32,298 nt of DNA from Streptomyces sp. SID3343 (GTDB lineage: Bacteria; Actinomycetota; Actinomycetes; Streptomycetales; Streptomycetaceae), in assembly GCF_009865215.1 (NCBI RefSeq), contig NZ_WWJX01000910.1, positions 1 to 32,298 on the forward strand. Direction: 5' to 3'. The notes below the pieces were generated by a model that ran no database searches, was not told the origin of the DNA, and saw nothing but the letters and a program-made list of their open reading frames with translations. Both the position numbers and the translations under genes were made by a program. Shown in pieces: positions 26,755 through 32,298 of this stretch; positions within the stretch are counted from its first letter, which is position 1, and each line of letters opens with the position of its first letter.

Positions 26755-27552
26755 TCAGATCGCGGCCACCACGACGTCCAGGGCCCACGCGGTGCCGGGC
26801 TTCTTGGGCTCGGCGGCCTCCACCGTCCAGCCGAGATCACGCAGGGCGTCGGCGAGTTCGGCCGGGTTGCGGGGCTCGGCTCCCGAGATCAACAGATCAC
26901 GGGCGATCCGACCCTTGGTCGCCTTGTTGAAGTGGCTCACCACCGAGCGCTTGGCCACGCCGTCGACGATCTTCTCGTGCAGCACCCGCACCACCGCAGT
27001 GCGCTCCGCGACCGCGCCGGTGGGCCGCCACGCCGCCGAGTAGGCCGCCGAACGCAGGTCCAGCACGAGCCCGTCGGCCGCCAGACCCGGCAGTACCGGC
27101 GCCATGGCCTCGCGCCACAGGCTCGTGAGGGCGCCTATCCCGGGCAGCCGCACGCCCATCGAGCATCGGTAGGGCGGAACCAGGTCGGTGGGCCGCAGCG
27201 CGCCCCACAGGCCGGAGAAGATCAGCACTCCCCCGGCCGCGCGAGCCGCCGCGGCGCCGTCGAGGGAGGGCAGGTCGAGCGCGTCGTACAACACGCCCGT
27301 GTACACCTGGGACACCAAAAGCGTGCCGCTCTCGCGCAGTTCGAGGTTGCGCAGCACCTCGCCGCGCAGCTTCGGGCCCAGGCCCAGTACTTCCAGGGCC
27401 TTGAGTTCGTCGCCCTCGCACAGGGTGATCAGCGAATCGAGCACCTGCCGCCGCACCGGGCCCAGTTCCGGGATCGAAAGAGTGTCGAGGTCGAGCAGGG
27501 GGCCCGTCCCCGCAGCGGCCTTGCCCTCGGAGGGCGGCAACAACACGAGCAC
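26755..27552 (-). CDS. yaaA: YaaA-family peroxide-stress protein
   Basis: 265 residues starting VLVLLPPSEGKAA, the family's N-terminal signature, with LIFSGLWGALRPTDLVPPYRCSMG (family core), LDLRSAAYSA and the C-terminal VVSHFNKATKGRIARDLL motif. YaaA lowers free iron and protects DNA against peroxide in E. coli, and binds DNA in vitro. GTG 27552 is chosen because GGAG lies 8 bases upstream and it gives the standard N-terminus; a start at 27591 adds 13 unsupported residues. It is divergent from the RNB ribonuclease gene. Confidence 0.93.
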   Translation of the reverse strand: MLVLLPPSEGKAAAGTGPLLDLDTLSIPELGPVRRQVLDSLITLCEGDELKALEVLGLGPKLRGEVLRNLELRESGTLLVSQVYTGVLYDALDLPSLDGAAAARAAGGVLIFSGLWGALRPTDLVPPYRCSMGVRLPGIGALTSLWREAMAPVLPGLAADGLVLDLRSAAYSAAWRPTGAVAERTAVVRVLHEKIVDGVAKRSVVSHFNKATKGRIARDLLISGAEPRNPAELADALRDLGWTVEAAEPKKPGTAWALDVVVAAI

Positions 27553-27690
27553 GAGCGGGACTCCAAGCGGCGCGGCCGAAATGCGGAACACTCAAGTTTA
27601 CGGGGACGAACCCGACCGATCATGCCCCGACGACGCCGAACGCCCGGGCGAAAAGCCGCGAAAGTCCTTCGCGCCCCGGTGGATCCTTCC

Positions 27691-27706
27691 TAAGCTCGAT
27701 CCCGTG
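27691..27706 (+). promoter_or_regulatory. Leaderless promoter of the RNB ribonuclease gene
   Basis: TAAGCT (27691-27696) lies 7 bases before GTG 27704, with TTCGCG (27668-27673) at a 17-base spacing as a weak -35. There is no Shine-Dalgarno site, so a leaderless mRNA is likely. Confidence 0.55.
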
Positions 27707-29239
27707 CCTCGTCGCCATCTCCACATCAAATCCGCCGACGGTGATCGCCTTCGCGCCGGCTTCGCCCGCCTGCGCACCGACCTCTCGCTGCCCACCGCCT
27801 TCCCGCCACAGGTGCTCGCGGAGGCCGACGCCGCCGCGCGCCGCGGCCCGACGATGAGCCGGCGCGATCTCACCGACCTGCCGTTCTTCACGGTGGATCC
27901 GGCCGATTCGATGGACCTCGACCAGGCGATGCACCTGGCCCGCACCGACACGGGCTACCGGGTGTCCTACGCGATCGCCGACGTCGCGGCGTGGGTGACG
28001 CCGGGCGGCGCGCTCGACGCGGAGACGATGCGCCGGGTGGAGACCCTCTACCTGCCCGACGAACGCATCCCGCTGCACCCGCCCGCCCTGTCGGAAGCGG
28101 CGGCGAGCCTGCTGCCCCGGCAGGACCGGCCCGCCCTGGTGTGGGTGCTCGACCTTGACCCGGCCGGCGACCTCGTCGGCACCGACGTGTTCCGGGCGAT
28201 GGTCCGCAGCCGGGCGCGGCTGGACTACCCCCGGGTGCAGCGGGCGATCGAGGCGGGTACGGCGGAGGAACCGGTGCGCCTGCTCGCCGAGATCGGCGGC
28301 CTGCGCGAGCACCTGGAACGCGAGCGCGGCGGGGTCAGCCTGCCGATCCCCGAGCAGGAGATCGTCGAGCACGGCGACTCGTGGCGGCTGGAGTATCGCG
28401 CGCCGATCCCGGCCGAGGGCTGGAACGCGCAGATCTCGCTGCTCACCGGCATCGCCGCCGCCGACCTGATGACCTACGCGGGCATCGGCATCCTGCGCAC
28501 CCTCCCCGAACCCCCGCCGGAGGCGCTCGCCCAGGTCCGTCGGGTAGGCCGCGCACTCGACGTCCGGTGGCCCGAAAGCTCCACCTACGGCGCGGTGATC
28601 CGTTCGCTCGATCCGGACAATCCCCGGCACGCCGCGTTCCTCCAGGAGGCCACCGGCCTGTTGCGCGGGGCCGGCTACACCGCGTTCGACGCGGGGGTGC
28701 CGGAATCGGCCGGGCACGCGGCGGTCGCCGACGAGTACGCCCACGTCACGGCGCCGTTGCGCCGGCTCGTCGACCGCTTCGCGGGCGAGGTGTGCGTGTC
28801 CCTGGTCGCGGGCGTCGAGGTCCCGCAATGGGTCACCGCCCGGCTGCCCGAGCTGCCCAAGGCGATGGAGACGGGCGACCGACGCGCGCACGAGGTCGAA
28901 CGCGAGGCGGTGGCCCTGGTCGAGGCGGTGGTACTGACCGATCACGTGGGCGACGAGTTCGACGCGGTGGTGGTCGACCTCAACGAACGCGGCGACGGCG
29001 GCACGGTACAACTGGCCGAACCGGCGGTGCGGGCCCGCTTCGACGGGCCGGGGCTCACCCTGGGGGCACGCGTACGAGTCCGGCTCACCGAGGCCGACGA
29101 CGCCCGACGCAGGGTCAGGTTCGCCCCCGCTAGGATGGCGGACACGGCGGATGAGCCGGCCGGGCGGCCGCGTCGGGATTCCTCTTCGGAGGGTTCCGCC
29201 GAGGAACGTCCGGGCTCCACAGGGCAGGGTGGTCGGTAA
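27704..29239 (+). CDS. RNB-domain (RNase II/R-type) ribonuclease
   Basis: 511 residues; a 3'-5' exoribonuclease of the RNase II superfamily without obvious N-terminal cold-shock domains. The catalytic strip reads VDPADSMDLDQAMHL with D65, D71 and D73; the fourth Asp of E. coli RNase II (D210) is Gln (Q74), as seen in several actinobacterial members. YAIADVAAWV, LPDERIPLHPPALSE and the HVTAPLRRLVDR motif near the C-terminus complete the RNB fold. The frame stays open into the RNase P RNA gene, so the last ~30 residues (Pro/Arg/Ser/Gly-rich) are encoded by sequence that is also rnpB. The start is defined by the leaderless -10. Confidence 0.9.
   Translation: MPRRHLHIKSADGDRLRAGFARLRTDLSLPTAFPPQVLAEADAAARRGPTMSRRDLTDLPFFTVDPADSMDLDQAMHLARTDTGYRVSYAIADVAAWVTPGGALDAETMRRVETLYLPDERIPLHPPALSEAAASLLPRQDRPALVWVLDLDPAGDLVGTDVFRAMVRSRARLDYPRVQRAIEAGTAEEPVRLLAEIGGLREHLERERGGVSLPIPEQEIVEHGDSWRLEYRAPIPAEGWNAQISLLTGIAAADLMTYAGIGILRTLPEPPPEALAQVRRVGRALDVRWPESSTYGAVIRSLDPDNPRHAAFLQEATGLLRGAGYTAFDAGVPESAGHAAVADEYAHVTAPLRRLVDRFAGEVCVSLVAGVEVPQWVTARLPELPKAMETGDRRAHEVEREAVALVEAVVLTDHVGDEFDAVVVDLNERGDGGTVQLAEPAVRARFDGPGLTLGARVRVRLTEADDARRRVRFAPARMADTADEPAGRPRRDSSSEGSAEERPGSTGQGGR
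29131..29136 (+). promoter_or_regulatory. -10 element of rnpB, inside the RNB gene
   Basis: TAGGAT lies 10-15 bases before the first base of the closing P1 helix of RNase P RNA, so transcription would begin near 29143. No TTGACA-like -35 is visible. The element is within the coding sequence of the ribonuclease gene. Confidence 0.6.
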
Positions 29240-29567
29240 CACCGACCCGGGGTGACCCGCGGGACAGTGCCACAGAAAACAGACCGCCGGCGTCCTCGGA
29301 CGACCGGTAAGGGTGAAACGGTGGTGTAAGAGACCACCAGCGCCCGGGGTGACTCGGGCGGCTAGGTAAACCCCACCCGGAGCAAGGTCAAGAGGAGCGC
29401 GCCGCGACATGCGCGCTCTGCGCGAACGTTCGAGGGCGGCCCGCCCGAGTTCGCGGGTAGACCGCTGGAGGCTGTCGGCAACGGCAGTCGTAGATGGATG
29501 GCCGCCTCCCCGGGCGCCGCAAGGCTCCCGGGAGACAGAACCCGGCGTAGAGGCCGACTCATCCGCC
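29146..29567 (+). ncRNA. rnpB: RNase P RNA (bacterial type A)
   Basis: About 422 bases, the catalytic RNA that removes 5' leaders from pre-tRNAs. The ends pair perfectly as helix P1 (29146-29155 with 29558-29567). Universally conserved blocks are present: GAGGAACGTCCGGGCTCCAC near 29200 (CR-I), ACAGAAAACAGACCGCC near 29270, GGTAAGGGTGAAACGGTG near 29307, GTAAGAGACCACCAGC near 29326, GGCTAGGTAAACCCC near 29360 and AGATGGATGGCC near 29490, with ACAGAACCCGGCGTA near the 3' end. Overall layout is that of Streptomyces RNase P RNA. Its first ~94 bases overlap the end of the upstream RNB gene in sense orientation. Confidence 0.97.
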
Positions 29568-29656
29568 GTCTCTCGCGCCCCCTCGTCCGGGCGCTGAGGC
29601 CTCAAGCCCGAGCACCCGCGCGACGCGGGCGGGGGCGACCGACTGCCGCAACGGCG

Positions 29657-29688
29657 AGAGCCCCGACCTGTGGGCAGGTCGGGGCTCT
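29657..29688 (+). terminator. Terminator downstream of rnpB
   Basis: Perfect 14-bp stem, arms 29657-29670 and 29675-29688 with a TGGG loop, about 90 bases after the end of the RNase P RNA. The 3' end of the primary transcript probably lies here and is trimmed. From here to the RNase H gene stop at 29832 nothing is recognised. Confidence 0.75.
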
Positions 29689-29831
29689 TGCGCATGTTCG
29701 GAAGTTTGGTCCTCCGCGTGGTCCGCCCGGATTCCTACTGGCGGGCACGCTGAAGGCACTGCCGACTATGCCACAGCACCGGTGGGGTCGTCAAACCTTT
29801 GTTCGATGAGCACTCGGCGGGACGGTTCGCG

Positions 29832-30983
29832 TCAGGTTCCGCGCAGGTGTGCGGTCTCGTTGAAGACGCGCAGCGACGCGTTGCCGTCCGACCACCACTG
29901 GACCGCGCTGATCGCCGCCGCCGACAGTTCCATTCGGAACATCGACTCGGCCGGTGCGCCCAGGGCGATCCGGACCAGGGTCTTGATCGGGGTCACGTGG
30001 GTGACCACCAGGACGGTCTTGCCGGGGTGGCGGGCGATCGTCTTGTCGCGCGCGACCTCGACTCTGCGCGCCACCTCGGTGAAGCTCTCACCGCCGGGCG
30101 GGGCCGCGTCGGCAGAGGTCAGCCACGCGTCGAGGGCATCGGGGGTCTGCTCGCGTGCCTCGGCGAAGGTCAGGCCCTCCCACGCCCCGAAGTCGGTCTC
30201 CCGAAAGCCCGTTTCCTCGCGCACCTTGAGGCCGAGCCGCTCCGCGACCGCCTCGGCGGTCTGCCGGCAGCGGCCCAGCGGCGAGGACACGATCGCCTCG
30301 ATCGTGCCGCGCTCGGCCAACACCTCGGCCGCGCGGGCGGCCTGCCAACGGCCGCGCTCGGACAGGTCGGGGTCTGCGCCGGTGCCCGAGAAGCGCTTTT
30401 GCGGGGTCAGTACGGTCTCGCCGTGGCGCAGCAGCACGAGCGTGGTCGGGCTGCCCAGGTCCGGGCCCCAGCCGGGGGCGGTCGGGCGCGCCTTGGTCGC
30501 GATCGGTTCGACCGCAGCGGGCTCCGCGGCCCGCGGGGTGGCGAACGCCGTCGAGTCCTGCGGGGTCCACGGTCGGCCCTTGGCCGCCGCGTCCATCGCC
30601 TCGTTGGCGAGCCGGTCGGCGTGCTTGTTCCGCTCGCGCGGGACCCACGTGTAGGTGACCTGCCCGGGCGGGTGGATGCCGCGGGCCTTGGTCGCGAGGT
30701 CGCGCATGTCGGCGTGCTTGATCTTCCAGCGGCCCGACATCTGCTCGACCACGAGCTTGGAGTCGGCACGGACCTCGACGGTCGCGTCGGGGTCGAGCGC
30801 GCGAGCGGCGGTCAGGCCCGCGATCACGCCGCGGTACTCGGCCACGTTATTGGTGGCGACGCCGATCGCCTCGGCGATCTCGTGCACCACCTCGCCGCTG
30901 TCGGCGTCACGCACCACCGCGCCATAGGCCGCCGGGCCCGGGTTGCCCCGGGAGCCCCCGTCGGCCTCGACGACGAACCTCAC
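29832..30983 (-). CDS. Bifunctional RNase H / histidine phosphatase (Rv2228c type)
   Basis: 383 residues in two domains. Residues 1-130 are a type I RNase H: ADGGSRGNPGPAAYGAV (catalytic Asp), NNVAEYRGVIAGL (Glu), VRADSKLVVEQM (Asp) and HADRLANEAM (Asp). A Pro/Ala linker (about 140-175) leads to a phosphoglycerate-mutase-like phosphatase: LVLLRHGETVL with the phospho-His, SSPLGRCRQTA, and VVTHVTPIK with the second His. The M. tuberculosis homologue Rv2228c has RNase H activity, and its phosphatase half acts as CobC (alpha-ribazole phosphatase). GTG 30983 overlaps the stop of the CdsZ-like gene by GTGA, so the two are translationally coupled. Confidence 0.95.
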   Translation of the reverse strand: MRFVVEADGGSRGNPGPAAYGAVVRDADSGEVVHEIAEAIGVATNNVAEYRGVIAGLTAARALDPDATVEVRADSKLVVEQMSGRWKIKHADMRDLATKARGIHPPGQVTYTWVPRERNKHADRLANEAMDAAAKGRPWTPQDSTAFATPRAAEPAAVEPIATKARPTAPGWGPDLGSPTTLVLLRHGETVLTPQKRFSGTGADPDLSERGRWQAARAAEVLAERGTIEAIVSSPLGRCRQTAEAVAERLGLKVREETGFRETDFGAWEGLTFAEAREQTPDALDAWLTSADAAPPGGESFTEVARRVEVARDKTIARHPGKTVLVVTHVTPIKTLVRIALGAPAESMFRMELSAAAISAVQWWSDGNASLRVFNETAHLRGT

Positions 30984-31723
30984 AGGCCCGACTCGGCCGT
31001 GCGAACGAGGATGCGCCGGCAGTTCTCGCAGCGCACGATCGTGTCCGGCGCCGCGGCCCGGATCGCGGCGAGGTCGGTGATGCCCAGTTCGAGCCGGCAT
31101 CCCTCGCAGCGGCGTTGGAGCAGGGGCGCGGCGGCGACGCCGTGCGACTGGTCGCGCACCTTTTCGTACAGCTTCATCAAGTCGTCGGGGATCGTGCCCG
31201 CGACGACGGCGCGCTGCTTGGTGATCGCGACAACCTCGTCGTCGATCTCCGTCTCGGCGGCGGCACGGCGGATCTCGGCGGCGTCGCGCGCGGCCTGGGC
31301 CTCGTCGCGCTCGGCCACCAGCTTGGCCAGGCGGGTCTGGATCGTCTCGCGGTGCTCCATGACCTCCAGTACGACCTCTTCGAGGTCGCCCTGGCGCTTG
31401 GCGAGCGAGGTCACCTCGCGCTGGAGGTTCTCCAGGTCGCGCGGCGACGTGACGAGGCCCGAGTCGAGTTTTTGCTGGTCGCGCTCGGCACGCTTGCGGA
31501 CCTGGTCGACGTCGTGTTCGGCCTTGGTCTGGTCACGTGCGGCGTCGCTCTCCTCGGTCTCGCCGGCGACGACGAGGTCACGCAGTCGGGCGAGCCGGGC
31601 GCCGAGGCGATCGATCTCCTCGCGTTCGGGGAGCGTGCGCTTCTTGTGGGCGAGCAGATCGATTCGCGAGTCCAGGGCCTGGAGGTCGAGCAGGCGGAGC
31701 TGGTCGGCGGGCGCGGCGTTCAG
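30980..31723 (-). CDS. CdsZ-like coiled-coil zinc-ribbon protein, apparent CTG start
   Basis: 247 residues. A long charged alpha-helical hairpin (about 10-185) precedes a C-terminal zinc ribbon with CEGCRLEL and VRCENCRRILVR (four Cys). This is the CT398/CdsZ family, partner of RNase H genes in actinobacteria. In-frame ATG, GTG and TTG codons are absent before 31414, which would cut the coiled coil in half. CTG 31723 is preceded by AAGGAG with 6 bases spacing and begins LNAAPADQLRLLDLQALDSR, matching the usual family N-terminus with Leu codon in place of Met. CTG is therefore the likely start. It is coupled to the RNase H gene downstream by a GTGA overlap. Confidence 0.85.
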   Translation of the reverse strand: MNAAPADQLRLLDLQALDSRIDLLAHKKRTLPEREEIDRLGARLARLRDLVVAGETEESDAARDQTKAEHDVDQVRKRAERDQQKLDSGLVTSPRDLENLQREVTSLAKRQGDLEEVVLEVMEHRETIQTRLAKLVAERDEAQAARDAAEIRRAAAETEIDDEVVAITKQRAVVAGTIPDDLMKLYEKVRDQSHGVAAAPLLQRRCEGCRLELGITDLAAIRAAAPDTIVRCENCRRILVRTAESGL

Positions 31724-32002
31724 CGGGGGCTCCTTGGGTGCTTCTTGCTTCTTGGGCTTCGGGGGCTTCGTGGGCTTCGTGATGCTCGTGACTGCTTCGT
31801 GCGGGTGTCGCGGGCGTTGCGTGCTGCGGTGCTGCGTGCTGCGGTGCTGCGGGTTGCCTGCCGGTGTTGCGTGCTGCGGGTGCCGGTGCTGCCTGTGCTG
31901 GTGCTGCTCGGGTGCCGTGTGGCGTTGCGTTGTCTGCGTCTCGTGGTCCGGCCGGGGCCGACGGGCGGCGGGGCCGGGGCTTCCCGGGTGGTCCCGATCG
32001 GG
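31724..32002 (-). other. Spacer between Nif3-like and CdsZ-like genes, stop-free in one frame
   Basis: 279 bases. The frame of both neighbouring genes stays open across it (93 codons) with no ATG, GTG or TTG; read through it would encode a Gln/His/Arg-rich then Lys/Pro-rich linker. It includes the short tandem repeat at 31819-31848. Most likely non-coding leader containing the AAGGAG ribosome site at 31730-31735. Confidence 0.6.
31819..31848 (+). repeat. Tandem 15-base repeat, GTGCTGCG-rich
   Basis: GCGTGCTGCGGTGCT is present twice in tandem (31819-31833 and 31834-31848), within a wider tract to about 31935 made of diverged GTGCTG/GTTGCG units. Confidence 0.8.
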
Positions 32003-32298
32003 CTATCGGTCGTGCGGAGTGTGGAACGTCCACGGGTCCGTGACGAGTTCCGATACGTAGGTCTCCACCGTAGCCCCGGACACGGCGAGCGCATTGGTCA
32101 GTTCGGCGGCCGCGTGGGCGAGCCACGGCCACTCGGTTGCCCAGTGTGGGGCATCGAGCAGCGCGGGGCCGCCGTGTTCCAGCGCCTCCGATGCGGGGTG
32201 GTGCCGCAGGTCGGCGGTGACGTACAGATCGGCGCCGCTGCGGCGGACCGCGTCGAAGAGGCTGTCGCCCGCGCCGCCGCACACCGCGACGGTGCGCA
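32003..32298 (-). CDS. Nif3/DUF34 dinuclear-metal protein (C-terminal part, 5' end outside window)
   Basis: The last ~97 codons of a Nif3-like GTP cyclohydrolase I type 2 family protein: RTVAVCGGAGDSLFDAV, GADLYVTADLRHHPA, and DAPHWATEWPW with His and Glu ligands of the dimetal centre. The chain ends in VTDPWTFHTPHDR and a TAG stop (32005-32003). Its biochemical role is not settled. It is upstream of, and in the same frame as, the CdsZ-like gene, an arrangement (Nif3 - zinc ribbon - RNase H) common in actinobacteria. Confidence 0.93.
   Translation of the reverse strand, partial: RTVAVCGGAGDSLFDAVRRSGADLYVTADLRHHPASEALEHGGPALLDAPHWATEWPWLAHAAAELTNALAVSGATVETYVSELVTDPWTFHTPHDR

Noticed and set aside
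27620-29695. A 691-codon minus-strand frame
   Set aside because: It is antisense to the RNB ribonuclease gene and RNase P RNA; no domain resemblance.
31578-32282. 234-codon minus-strand frame crossing the Nif3-CdsZ spacer
   Set aside because: It overlaps two recognisable genes in another frame and its sequence is Arg/Pro/Ala low complexity.

Overview
The window is very GC-rich DNA, densely packed with genes whose codons mostly end in G or C, with many GTG starts and GGAGG-type ribosome sites. Gene content and order (miaB, the glutamate transporter gluABCD beside its GluR-GluK two-component system, recX-recA, map, an RNase P RNA of actinobacterial form, the Rv2228c-type RNase H fusion) point to a chromosomal core region of a Streptomyces-like actinomycete (Streptomycetaceae or a close relative). 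The species cannot be named from the sequence. No tRNA, insertion sequence, prophage or CRISPR array was found.

Left part (1-10.6 kb): the 5' end of miaB is followed by what looks like a glutamate-sensing and uptake island. It holds an orphan TAXI-type solute receptor, a membrane Ser/Thr kinase whose extracellular half is a paralogue of the glutamate-binding protein GluB, the GluK/GluR sensor-regulator pair, and the divergent gluABCD ABC transporter. Three different extracytoplasmic sensors therefore sit beside one amino-acid importer. The operon has a hairpin between gluB and gluC and ends at a strong hairpin after gluD.

Middle part (10.6-19.3 kb): an aromatic-ring-type FAD monooxygenase, a PIG-V-like membrane mannosyltransferase, an HSL-family esterase, a STAS anti-sigma antagonist, L-serine dehydratase, and recA-recX. 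RecX has a long charged N-terminal extension. The recA leader carries a LexA-independent DNA-damage promoter (RecA-NDp/PafBC type) and, further upstream, a near-perfect LexA box.

Right part (19.3-32.3 kb): an FMN reductase behind a promoter covered by an 18-bp palindrome, an F420-NADP oxidoreductase, a DUF1508 protein with a histone-like Lys/Arg tail, an MgtC-family membrane protein with a hairpin next to its ribosome site, a leaderless map gene, a lipoprotein, a degenerate primase-polymerase-like protein, a DUF732 protein with PQYGQ repeats, YaaA, and an RNB ribonuclease whose 3' end overlaps the RNase P RNA gene. The window ends with an RNase H-phosphatase fusion translationally coupled to a CdsZ-like zinc-ribbon protein that appears to start at CTG, and the 3' end of a Nif3/DUF34 gene.
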